Shown piece by piece: positions 1 through 6,964 of a stretch of DNA of 11,360 nt. The notes below the pieces were generated by a model. That model did no database searches. It was not told the DNA's origin and worked only from the letters and a program-made list of their open reading frames with translations. Within the stretch, counting starts at the first letter, position 1. Each line of letters begins with the position of its first letter. A program made the translations under genes and the position numbers. The stretch comes from Clostridia bacterium (GTDB taxonomy: Bacteria > Bacillota > Clostridia > Oscillospirales > CAG-272): assembly GCA_017455945.1 (NCBI GenBank), contig JAFTLM010000188.1, positions 1 through 11,360 on the forward strand, written 5' to 3'.

Positions 1-675
1 TCCTGTTGCCGCGGGCGTATAGTGCGTTATTTTTCCTCCCATTAAAAGTCCTGCACAAAACAGAAAAACTCCGCCTATGAGCTGTGAATATGCCACGAAT
101 TTAACGGGGGATATTTTCTGCGTGGCTTTCCTTGAGATTATAGTCCCCGCCGCGGAGCAAGCCGAGGCAAGAAGCAGAAGCAGGTCGCCAAGCTTGAAAA
201 CAACGGCGCTTCCGTCGTATGCCGTGGCAATTATGCCCGCAAAGCCAAGAATAGCGGCAATTATTTTGTTTACCGAGAATCTGTCGCTTTTGTCAAAGAG
301 AAAAGCAAAGCAACCGAGAAAAAGAAAGCAAATCTGCTTTACTATTGCGGTTTTTGAGCCTTCTCCGATGGAAAGAGCAACATACGTAAAGGTGTAATGC
401 AGAATTATTGTGGTAAGAGCACCGCCGAGAATGGGCAGTATCTCTTTCTTGTGGGGCAAATCAAGCTTTTTCTCTTTCAGGGAATAAATTGCAACCAAAA
501 CTATACCGCTGAAGGTAAATCTTGAGCCAGCAAACAGAATTATTGTGGGGATATCAGATGAGGATATCAAAAAAGCTTTGTATCCCGTTTTTATCATAGG
601 GAACAGCGAGCCCCAAAGTGCCATTACCAAAAGGGCGAGCAGTAAAGTCTTTAATGCGTTTTTTCTTTTTTCCAT
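1..675 (-). CDS. EamA/DMT-family membrane transporter, partial (3' end beyond left edge)
   Basis: Reading the minus strand from the ATG at 675-673 gives an uninterrupted frame of 225 codons to the window edge. It opens with a short basic tail (MEKRKNALK) and a hydrophobic helix containing MALWGSLFP, typical of the first helix of drug/metabolite transporter (DMT, EamA) permeases. Further hydrophobic segments lie near residues 42-64, 78-103, 108-126, 135-155, 160-177 and 193-212. The stretch around residues 98-115 (ALSIGEGSKTAIV) resembles the conserved end of the first EamA repeat, and the second repeat starts near residue 160. The family is usually about 290-310 residues with ten helices, so roughly the last quarter is missing. 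Its start overlaps the stop of the glycyl radical enzyme gene (TAATG), so the two should be translated together; the transporter may move that enzyme's substrate or product. The family is confident, the substrate unknown. Confidence 0.85.
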   Translation of the reverse strand, partial: MEKRKNALKTLLLALLVMALWGSLFPMIKTGYKAFLISSSDIPTIILFAGSRFTFSGIVLVAIYSLKEKKLDLPHKKEILPILGGALTTIILHYTFTYVALSIGEGSKTAIVKQICFLFLGCFAFLFDKSDRFSVNKIIAAILGFAGIIATAYDGSAVVFKLGDLLLLLASACSAAGTIISRKATQKISPVKFVAYSQLIGGVFLFCAGLLMGGKITHYTPAATG

Positions 676-2894
676 TATACCAAACCTTCCGCCTGTTTGA
701 TAAATCCGTCTTGTTCTACCTTGTTTATGTTGTTCCACAGCACGTTCCAACCGCAAACTCGTATCTGTAGGTCTTGATATTTTTCGGGATGTGCCTGAGC
801 GTCGCGGAGAGTGTCAGCGTCAAATACGTTGATGTGAAGCGCGTGTCCGTTTCTGTTCATAAATGTGGTGAGTAGACCGTACATAGCCTCAAGTCCGTCG
901 TTGCCCTTGACAGCCGAGGGAAGAAGTCCTAAGTCAAGTGCCGCGTCGGAGGTAAAGCCCGTGGCGTCAAGCTTGGTGGCGGAGAGGATTGCCGCCGTAG
1001 CGCCCTGTCGGTTTTGTCCCATAGAAGCCGAGACGTTCTTTGAAAGCTCTTCACCAAAGCACCTGCCGTTTGGAGATGCCGCCGTGGTTCTGCCTTGAAT
1101 GTATGACATTCTCGCTACGTGGAATCCGCAAGTCCACTTTCCGCCGCGTTTTTCTGCGTTTGGACGTCCCATAACGTTGTTTACGACTGTGTCGCGTATC
1201 TCTTTCGCAATGCAGTCGGGAAGCTCACGGTTGTTTCCGAATTTGTCTGGGTCGTTGTAAAGCTTGCGGCGAAGAAGCTCGTTGCCCTCGAAATTCTTGT
1301 CAAGAATTTCAACAAGCTCTTGGAGAGAAATCTCCTTTTTATCGAACACGTATTTTTTTATCATTGCCAGTGAGTCAGCGGCATCGGCAATAAAGCCCGC
1401 CATCATATTGGTGTTGTTTTGCACCGCACCGCCCACGGTTGCCGATTTGCCGCGCTCAAGGCAGGTGGGATATACTGCCGAAAGCACCGAGGAAGGATTG
1501 ATGTACTCAAGATATCCCTCAAATCCGTTGTTGACTTCTATAGTCACGTTGATGATATTTATAAGCTGACGCTTGTACTCGTCAAAAAACTCTTCAAAGG
1601 TCTTGTATTCCGTAGGGGCAGGGCAAATAAGACCGCCCATAACGCCCGAAACACCGTCTTTTCCCTCGTGAAGCGCGTATTCAAGGGGCTTTAATAAATT
1701 GACGTAATTCATACCGATATTGTAAGCGCCGCGAATAGCGTATTCATAACATCCCTTTATATCGCAAAGTCTTGCGTCGTCCTCGCTGTTGCCTGCGTTT
1801 ACAAGTGATTTGCGTATAGTCTCATCGCAAACTAAAACAATTGAGTTGTGACCTCTTCTTATCATATCAAGGGCTTTGAGTACAAAATCCTTAGGTGTTG
1901 TTTTGGATATTTTAAGCTGAATTTTGGGATTGAATATTTCCATTTTGTCGTAAACGTCAAGGAAAAGATAGGAAAGCTCGTTTGTAATAGCCACGTCGTT
2001 TTCGTCGCAACCGCCAAGGTAAACGGGCTGGTTCCAGTAGTTGTCAATAGCTGTGAACTGTATAAAGAAATATGCAAGATCGGTGCGTATTTCCTCCTCG
2101 CTTACACCGTTTGCAATGTCGTTTTTGTAGAAACGGTAAAATTCTCTGTCAAAATTGCAGAGTGAGCGTGTCTGCATATTGTCAATATGCTCGCAAATTA
2201 TGAAAAAGAAATAGTCAACAAGAAGCGCCTCGTAGAATGTTGCCGGGGGATTTGAGGCAATATTGCGGAGAGCCTTTGCCATTCTTTCGGAGCCTTCCGT
2301 TCTATCGGCAAGGTCTGCAAGGCGGTAAATAAGCCTGATTATCGCCTCGTAAGAAATCCTTATACCCTCAAAGAAAGCATCTTCGTCCTCGTTCCACTCC
2401 TTTGATTTGTGAGCCTTTTCGCTTTCATCAAGCAATCCCTTGAAGCCGAGGGTGAAAATTCTGTCCCAAAGGGGAACCGCATGGTCAAAGTCAGGCCAGA
2501 TAGTTACCGTGCCTGCTTTTTCAAGTGCTTCTCTTTTGGCGCCTATTTCGGGAAGTATTTCGCCAAAAAGCTCTTTTTTCCACTTGCCTTGCAGATAATC
2601 CAAAGGGCGCGATAGGGCGTTTATGGCAGGGAAGCGGTCACGGCTGTCACAGGAAATTCTTGTGTTGTCAAGAACAAAGGCAAAAGCCGTTGCCTTACGT
2701 ATGTGGTGTGAAAGATGAGATATCTTTTCGTCATTTGCTATAAATGCGTCTTTCATAGCGAAATATTCCATTCCGGTGTCCTCGGCAAATATTTCGTCAT
2801 GGCGAATAAAGCGTCTAAAGCTGTCATAAGGCTTATTTGTGTCGTGGTATTTGTTTTTGATGTATTCGTAATCTCTGTCGTTAATATATTGCAT
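675..2894 (-). CDS. Glycyl radical enzyme (pyruvate formate-lyase-like family, dehydratase/lyase type)
   Basis: A 739-residue protein with both hallmarks of glycyl radical enzymes. Residues 381-384 are GCYE: C382 would form the thiyl radical and E384 would be the catalytic base. The C-terminal glycyl loop is IRVCGWN with the radical at G715. A conserved pre-loop region at about 602-642 (ASPNGR, then QGATAAILSATKL) is also typical. True pyruvate formate-lyase has two adjacent cysteines (CC); the GCxE motif instead groups with diol, glycerol, choline, hydroxyproline and related dehydratases/lyases, so this is probably a C-C, C-O, C-N or C-S bond-cleaving enzyme with unknown substrate. The usual loop is RVSGY or RVAGY; RVCGW is unusual. 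The start has GAGGTGAT 3 bases upstream of ATG. The enzyme needs a radical-SAM activase, which is not in the window. It is divergent from an AraC regulator and coupled to an EamA transporter. It acts in the cytoplasm under anaerobic conditions. Confidence 0.92.
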   Translation of the reverse strand: MQYINDRDYEYIKNKYHDTNKPYDSFRRFIRHDEIFAEDTGMEYFAMKDAFIANDEKISHLSHHIRKATAFAFVLDNTRISCDSRDRFPAINALSRPLDYLQGKWKKELFGEILPEIGAKREALEKAGTVTIWPDFDHAVPLWDRIFTLGFKGLLDESEKAHKSKEWNEDEDAFFEGIRISYEAIIRLIYRLADLADRTEGSERMAKALRNIASNPPATFYEALLVDYFFFIICEHIDNMQTRSLCNFDREFYRFYKNDIANGVSEEEIRTDLAYFFIQFTAIDNYWNQPVYLGGCDENDVAITNELSYLFLDVYDKMEIFNPKIQLKISKTTPKDFVLKALDMIRRGHNSIVLVCDETIRKSLVNAGNSEDDARLCDIKGCYEYAIRGAYNIGMNYVNLLKPLEYALHEGKDGVSGVMGGLICPAPTEYKTFEEFFDEYKRQLINIINVTIEVNNGFEGYLEYINPSSVLSAVYPTCLERGKSATVGGAVQNNTNMMAGFIADAADSLAMIKKYVFDKKEISLQELVEILDKNFEGNELLRRKLYNDPDKFGNNRELPDCIAKEIRDTVVNNVMGRPNAEKRGGKWTCGFHVARMSYIQGRTTAASPNGRCFGEELSKNVSASMGQNRQGATAAILSATKLDATGFTSDAALDLGLLPSAVKGNDGLEAMYGLLTTFMNRNGHALHINVFDADTLRDAQAHPEKYQDLQIRVCGWNVLWNNINKVEQDGFIKQAEGLV

Positions 2895-2911
2895 ATTATC
2901 ACCTCGCTTAC

Positions 2912-2939
2912 ATTATAGCATTTTTGAGTTTTTTGTAAA
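2912..2939 (-). promoter_or_regulatory. Sigma-A promoter for the glycyl radical enzyme operon
   Basis: On the minus strand TTTACA (2939-2934), a 16-base spacer and TATAAT (2917-2912), preceded by TGC (extended -10). The predicted start near 2905 falls at the SD sequence GAGGTG (2905-2900), so the leader would be only about 12 bases before the ATG at 2894. Confidence 0.75.
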
Positions 2940-2973
2940 TGATAAAATCAAAACCACTTGATGAAATCGATAC
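2940..2973. promoter_or_regulatory. Candidate AraC-type operator: two direct repeats between divergent promoters
   Basis: TGATAAAATC at 2940-2949 recurs as TGATGAAATC at 2959-2968, 9 of 10 identical, offset 19 bp; extending to 15 bases, 12 match. The first copy directly abuts the -35 of the enzyme promoter and the second overlaps the -35 of the regulator promoter. AraC-family proteins bind direct repeats about two helix turns apart next to a -35, so this is a plausible site for the regulator encoded at 3004. Alternatively it could be chance in AT-rich DNA. Confidence 0.45.
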
Positions 2974-2986
2974 AGTATTGTATAAT
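2958..2986 (+). promoter_or_regulatory. Sigma-A promoter for the first AraC-family regulator
   Basis: TTGATG (2958-2963), a 17-base spacer and a perfect TATAAT (2981-2986). The predicted start near 2993 coincides with the SD GAGGTGAT (2993-3000), giving a leader of about 10 bases before the ATG at 3004. Confidence 0.7.
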
Positions 2987-3003
2987 GATGTTGAGGTGAT
3001 TTT

Positions 3004-3780
3004 ATGTTAAAGCAATGGAATAATGCCATAGTGTCAAAAATATCCTTAGCCGTATACGTTAAACCGGGTACCGGTGTTATGACTCATACCGACCGCCCCT
3101 TCCACGGATTTATAATTAACGATGAAAACGCTGCAAAGGACTATGTGTTTTCGGACGGCAGAGTAATGCGTACAAACGGAGGCGACCTGTTTTATCTGCC
3201 AAAGCACTCAAGTTATTACGTTAAACCAATAAATCATATGGGGTGTTACGCCATAAATTTTGATACTCATAATGAGATAAAATGCGACCCATTCGTTATA
3301 AGTTTTCGAAACAACGAGCAGCTTTTAAAATCATTCAAATCTGCCGAAAAGGAGTGGAGGGCACAAAGCGAATCTATGCAATCGGCGGCAATGCGGGCAG
3401 TTTACGATATTATTTTTCAGATGAATGCCGAACGGCAAAGATTGTACGTTCCCGATGCTCATTTTCGTATCATAGCTCCCGCCCTTGAAAAAATAATGGC
3501 AGATTTTACAAATAACGAGCTGACCGTGGCAGAGCTTTCTGAAATGTGCAATATAAGCGAAGCCTATTTCAGGCGGCTGTTCGAGGCAAAGTTCGGTGTT
3601 TCGCCAAAAGAATATATCATAAACAAACGCATCGGATACGCCAAACAGCTTCTTGAAACAGGGGAAGTGTCGGTTGCCGATACCGCCTTCTTGTGCGGAT
3701 ATTCCGAGAATACACACTTCTCCAGAGAATTTACAAAGCGTGTAGGCGTTTCACCGAACGAGTATAAAAAAATAAGGTAA
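3004..3780 (+). CDS. AraC/XylS-family transcriptional regulator (divergent from glycyl radical enzyme)
   Basis: A 258-residue protein. Residues about 1-100 form a beta-rich, cupin-like sensor region (GGDLFYLPKHSSYYV followed by CYAINFDTH). Residues about 155-258 are the two-HTH AraC domain: first helix-turn-helix around LTVAELSEMCNISEAYFRR, then the signature second half with DTAFLCGYSENTHFSREF and the closing GVSPNEYKK. The length is normal for the family. The start follows SD GAGGTGAT by 3 bases and has a consensus promoter. Being divergent from the glycyl radical enzyme, with a direct repeat between the promoters, it is most likely a ligand-responsive activator of that operon, the ligand being the substrate or a related small molecule (inference). 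Its sensor domain resembles that of the second AraC protein at 6102, sharing an NFDxH motif and the GDxxxLxPxSxY pattern. A hairpin terminator follows the stop codon. Confidence 0.93.
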   Translation: MLKQWNNAIVSKISLAVYVKPGTGVMTHTDRPFHGFIINDENAAKDYVFSDGRVMRTNGGDLFYLPKHSSYYVKPINHMGCYAINFDTHNEIKCDPFVISFRNNEQLLKSFKSAEKEWRAQSESMQSAAMRAVYDIIFQMNAERQRLYVPDAHFRIIAPALEKIMADFTNNELTVAELSEMCNISEAYFRRLFEAKFGVSPKEYIINKRIGYAKQLLETGEVSVADTAFLCGYSENTHFSREFTKRVGVSPNEYKKIR

Positions 3781-3783
3781 AAA

Positions 3784-3822
3784 GAAAGCAATATCAAACC
3801 GTTGCGGAATGATATTGCTTTC
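3784..3822. terminator. Bidirectional intrinsic terminator (hairpin family shared with 7869-7911)
   Basis: A perfect 13-bp stem GAAAGCAATATCA (3784-3796) / TGATATTGCTTTC (3810-3822) with a 13-base loop that contains a further CCG/CGG pairing. TCTTTTGTT follows on the plus strand and CTTTTTACC on the minus strand, so it can end both the AraC gene and the 704-residue gene, whose stop lies 8 bases away. The stem core matches that at 7874-7906. Confidence 0.85.
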
Positions 3823-3829
3823 TCTTTTG

Positions 3830-5944
3830 TTATCGGGTGTTTTTGTGCCCAATCAAAAAATGTATTTTGCCGTTTACGTGTTCTCCCAGAAGGTAGCTAC
3901 CGTTTTCATCGTGTACGACCTTGAAACGGTTATCGTATTTCGGTGAAAGGTTGTTGTCGGCTGTGGAAACGGCAAACTCGCATCCCTTTTCGGGGAAAAG
4001 GCGAACAGTTGCGTCTTTAAGTCCGTTTACACGAATAGCACGTCTGTAGCGCACGTTTACGGGCGGAGCCTCTCGGCAGGAGACAAATCCGTCTGCCTGT
4101 TCGACGAATATACGGCATTCCCTTTGCTCTCCTCTGCTGAATCTGTACAGGGATTTTCCGTTTTCTATTTCAGCCTCGCAACCGATAAGTATGGGGGCAC
4201 CGAGAGGGAATCTGAATTTTACGGCAGTGGTGGTGTTTGAGTTGTAAACCGAGAAAATAAAGGCGTTGTCTTTTCTCGATATAGCCATTGTGGGGGGCTT
4301 TACGGATTCCTCTTTCTTTGAAAACTCAATGTGATATCCAAGAGGCGAAAGTGCCTCTCTGATTTTGCTTGGGCTTTGTTCAACGTCAAATTTTACAAGC
4401 CCCTCAAACTCTTTCACGGTATCAAGCTTTGCTTTGGTTCCGTACATCATAACCTTTATGCCTTCCTTTGCGAAAAGCATAAGCTTGTCAAGTACGGCTG
4501 GCGATACGGGAACGGGGGATATCAATATACTGTCACGGTAGAGCCCGCAGCCGTGACCGAGAAAATTATCGGTGGAAACTACCGAGCAAAGAGGAAATCC
4601 GTCGTTTATTGCATCGCATATGTAGTTGTCTCCGAGGTTCATTTCTTTCAGAAGATTTGCGTCGTCGGAGGTGGTGTACTCACGCATGGGATAAACCCAC
4701 ACAAGAGGGGCAGGGGAGTCTGCCGAGTTTTTTTCTGCCTTAAGCAGATGAGGCAGAGGTTCGTTTACACAGTTGTCGGGCATATCTCCGTAGGAGTTGT
4801 CGATGGAAAGAATGTTCAGCGTGTTTGCAGATTCAACCTTGCCCTCGGCATTTATGCGTGAGATAGCCATAGGCAGATAAATGTCGCAAGGAGAGCCGTC
4901 ATATCTGTCGTACCAGGGGGAGTTAATCCACCAGGGGTCGTGAATATAGTATCTGAACGGGAATTTTTCATTGGGAAGCTCGCAGATTCTCGTCATATGT
5001 CCCATTATTTCAAGACCGTAGTTGTCGTTAAGTGCCGCCCACGGAGAGTTGGGAGGTGCGGTGATGTCCAGATTTGCGCCGTAAATGTCGTAAAGCGGAA
5101 CGCCGTCGCTGGCGTAGTCTATGCCAACAGAATTGTTTGTTCCTCGCGTTTCCAAGGGGAACGAGCATTCGTGGCGAAACAGCTTCCAGAAGGAAAACAC
5201 CTTGTTCTTGGTCTCTTCAAGCTTTTCGGGATAGTATTTTTCACCGTCAAATATCTTTCCCGTTTTTTTCCACGGGTCGGCGCTGAATCCGAGACCGTTT
5301 GAAAGCCAAAGGTAGTCAAATCCCATATCGGCAAGAAAGATTTCAGATTGCTTGCCAAGAAAAGTGCCAAAGGGCGTGTCTTGGGGTATTCCGTTTGGGT
5401 AAGCCGCATATTTGCGCGTGTCAGCGTCCAGCAATGCGGTCGCATCGATAAAGCCGAATTTATCAAGCTGGGTTCCCGAGCAGATTTCTTGGTGGCGATT
5501 GTACTTGAAGTCGGATTTGCTAAATTCGGGACCGATATCAAATGTTTCGCCAACACGGATTATTGCGTTTGGAAATGCCTTTTTTCCTTCTTCTTTCAGT
5601 GTTGTGACTATTTTTTTGAGAATGGCATAGGTCATTTTAGGCGTATTCTGCAAATATAATTGTGTGCGGGCGTGAAGCGAGGTTTCAATGGGTTCGTCTT
5701 CACCTAAAAACGGTTGGTTGGCTGTGCCTAAAAAGCGCCCCCACTCAAATTCGTCCTCAGGATTTCCCGCGTAATCGAGAATTTCACTTCCGTCGCTTGC
5801 CCAAAGCATAACCGATATGCTTTCCCTGTCTTTCAAAAGCGGACGCCATTGAGAAAATATCTTCTCACAGACACGCCTGATATAATCATCGTCTGTTTGC
5901 TTGAAGGGTTTGAGACTTACTTCAAGTGTGATGTTTTTAAACAT
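3830..5944 (-). CDS. Uncharacterised large protein, probable carbohydrate-active enzyme (TIM barrel plus accessory domains)
   Basis: I do not recognise a named family. The likely start is ATG 5944-5942, with AGGAGT 6 bases upstream, giving 704 residues; an in-frame ATG at 5986 has no SD and overlaps the promoter. Residues about 1-450 look like an alpha/beta barrel starting KNITLEVSLKPF, with acidic pairs at GETFDIGPE (E133, E140) and an aromatic-rich stretch YYIHDPWWINSPWYDRYDG (332-350) that could line a sugar cleft. Residues about 450-545 look Rossmann-like (AVLDKLMLFAKEGIKVMMYG, cf. the middle domain of GH42-type beta-galactosidases), and about 550-704 is beta-rich. No signal peptide or membrane helix, so cytoplasmic. 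It is divergent from an AraC regulator, which suggests an inducible catabolic gene. Glycosidase function is inference from general appearance only; an unrelated barrel enzyme is possible. Confidence 0.7.
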   Translation of the reverse strand: MFKNITLEVSLKPFKQTDDDYIRRVCEKIFSQWRPLLKDRESISVMLWASDGSEILDYAGNPEDEFEWGRFLGTANQPFLGEDEPIETSLHARTQLYLQNTPKMTYAILKKIVTTLKEEGKKAFPNAIIRVGETFDIGPEFSKSDFKYNRHQEICSGTQLDKFGFIDATALLDADTRKYAAYPNGIPQDTPFGTFLGKQSEIFLADMGFDYLWLSNGLGFSADPWKKTGKIFDGEKYYPEKLEETKNKVFSFWKLFRHECSFPLETRGTNNSVGIDYASDGVPLYDIYGANLDITAPPNSPWAALNDNYGLEIMGHMTRICELPNEKFPFRYYIHDPWWINSPWYDRYDGSPCDIYLPMAISRINAEGKVESANTLNILSIDNSYGDMPDNCVNEPLPHLLKAEKNSADSPAPLVWVYPMREYTTSDDANLLKEMNLGDNYICDAINDGFPLCSVVSTDNFLGHGCGLYRDSILISPVPVSPAVLDKLMLFAKEGIKVMMYGTKAKLDTVKEFEGLVKFDVEQSPSKIREALSPLGYHIEFSKKEESVKPPTMAISRKDNAFIFSVYNSNTTTAVKFRFPLGAPILIGCEAEIENGKSLYRFSRGEQRECRIFVEQADGFVSCREAPPVNVRYRRAIRVNGLKDATVRLFPEKGCEFAVSTADNNLSPKYDNRFKVVHDENGSYLLGEHVNGKIHFLIGHKNTR

Positions 5945-5976
5945 GTCGTACTCCTTTTTTGTGTTCGTTTGATATA

Positions 5977-6005
5977 AATATAGCACAAAATATACCCAAA
6001 ATCAA
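5977..6005 (-). promoter_or_regulatory. Sigma-A promoter for the 704-residue gene
   Basis: On the minus strand TTGATT (6005-6000), a 17-base spacer and TATATT (5982-5977) with TGC directly upstream (extended -10). The predicted start is near 5970, about 26 bases before the ATG at 5944. This also argues against the upstream ATG at 5986 being used. Confidence 0.65.
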
Positions 6006-6006
6006 G

Positions 6007-6043
6007 GGATAATGTGACCGATTATAGGATTATTTGTCCGTTT
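6007..6043. promoter_or_regulatory. Candidate AraC-type operator: 17-bp tandem direct repeat
   Basis: GGATAATGTGACCGATT (6007-6023) and GGATTATTTGTCCGTTT (6027-6043) match at 13 of 17 positions and are offset 20 bp, two helical turns. They fill the gap between the -35 boxes of the two divergent promoters (6000-6005 and 6048-6053), the standard geometry for an AraC-family dimer acting on both genes. The cognate regulator is presumably the one encoded at 6102. Confidence 0.65.
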
Positions 6044-6047
6044 TGTG

Positions 6048-6076
6048 TTGACAAAAAAACAAGAAAATGGTATACT
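6048..6076 (+). promoter_or_regulatory. Strong sigma-A promoter for the second AraC-family regulator
   Basis: Perfect TTGACA (6048-6053), a 17-base spacer and TATACT (6071-6076) preceded by TGG (extended -10). The predicted start is near 6083, just before the SD AAGGAAG. Confidence 0.8.
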
Positions 6077-6101
6077 GAAATAAGAAGGAAGTGATATTGC
6101 C

Positions 6102-6893
6102 GTGCCGTTTTCGTCTCAATTTTTTCTGGATATTGAAAAAATACATATCGCCCACAAATGTATGATAAACTCGATTCGTAAATGCACATATCCGCAGGGA
6201 AGAGGTTCGTACGGAGTAGTTTTTGCTCTTGAAGGATCTTCCGAATACCGTTTTTCAAACGGAGAGAATGTTGCCGTCTCGAAAGGCGATTTTCTGTTTC
6301 TGTCTCCCGATTCTGCATACATAATTGCGACACAGGAGGATTTTTACCACTATACGGTTAATTTTGATATACATAAAGATACGTCGCTGTTGGGCGCACT
6401 AAGTGCTTCGTACGTGCTGTTGCACAACTATAAGACCGAACAACTTGAACGCACCGTGAAAAGACTGGTGAGCCTATGGGAAGCAAAGGAACGCGGATAT
6501 GAGATGCGGGCAGTCGGTACTCTTTATGAGTTGATGACAATGTTTTATTTTGGCTACGTTGAGAAAAATGACGGTGAGGATGAGCTTCGTTTGCGTCCCG
6601 CCAAAGAATATATAGAACAGCATTTTGACACTGAAATAACCCTTGAAAAATTAGCTCGTCTTTCCGATATGAGTGTTACAAATTTCAGACGGGAATGGTC
6701 AAAACAGTACGCCGAAACACCGATGCAATACCGTGATACAATCAGAATTTATTATGCCAGGGAATACCTGAGCAGCGGTTTTTATACCGTTTCTGAGGTC
6801 TCAAAAAAGTGCGGGTTTGAGGACGTGAGCTATTTTGTACGCTTTTTTAAAAAGAAAACAGGTGTTACACCCGGAAAACTGAAAAAATATTAA
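6102..6893 (+). CDS. AraC/XylS-family transcriptional regulator (divergent from the 704-residue gene)
   Basis: A 263-residue protein using a GTG start at 6102, about ten bases after AAGGAAG (6085-6091); no ATG lies suitably close. Residues about 1-105 form a cupin-like sensor (VFALEGSSEYRFSNGE, GDFLFLSPDSAY, HYTVNFDIH). Residues about 165-263 are the AraC DNA-binding domain: helix-turn-helix one at ITLEKLARLSDMSVTNFRR, then VSEVSKKCGFEDVSYFVRFF and KKTGVTPGKLKK, the classic signature. The layout and sensor motifs parallel the regulator at 3004, suggesting related ligands or old paralogy. It probably controls the divergent 704-residue gene via the tandem repeat at 6007-6043, and possibly the creatininase-family gene 71 bases downstream, with which it may be co-transcribed. 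Confidence 0.93.
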   Translation: MPFSSQFFLDIEKIHIAHKCMINSIRKCTYPQGRGSYGVVFALEGSSEYRFSNGENVAVSKGDFLFLSPDSAYIIATQEDFYHYTVNFDIHKDTSLLGALSASYVLLHNYKTEQLERTVKRLVSLWEAKERGYEMRAVGTLYELMTMFYFGYVEKNDGEDELRLRPAKEYIEQHFDTEITLEKLARLSDMSVTNFRREWSKQYAETPMQYRDTIRIYYAREYLSSGFYTVSEVSKKCGFEDVSYFVRFFKKKTGVTPGKLKKY

Positions 6894-6964
6894 TATCGTT
6901 CACGCCTGTTTTTTGAGGCTGTTGACGTAAATAATACAAAACTGAGTGTTAAGGAGAGAGCATT

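Noticed and set aside
77..397. 106-codon plus-strand open frame
   Set aside because: It is antisense to the EamA transporter, whose translation gives clear membrane helices; no SD or domain supports the plus frame.
4331..4861. 176-codon plus-strand open frame inside the 704-residue gene
   Set aside because: It lies opposite a well-supported gene, has no SD or recognisable domain, and is best explained as a frame shadow. The same holds for the other plus-strand frames within 865-2918 and 4940-5659.
5945..5986. Longer start for the 704-residue protein at 5986
   Set aside because: It lacks an SD, overlaps the predicted -10 box, and the ATG at 5944 has AGGAGT at ideal distance.
6022..6333. 103-codon minus-strand frame over the promoter and start of the second AraC gene
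   Set aside because: No SD, no known domain, and it crosses both a strong promoter and a clear coding region on the other strand.
6854..6912. Possible terminator after the second AraC gene (AAAACAGG pairing with CCTGTTTT, then T-run)
   Set aside because: The loop would be over 40 bases and one arm lies in the coding region, so the hairpin is weak; read-through to the creatininase-family gene is more likely.
6922..6937. TTGACG with TAATAC as a promoter before the creatininase-family gene
   Set aside because: The spacing is only 4 bases and there is no -10-like box at 16-18 bases.
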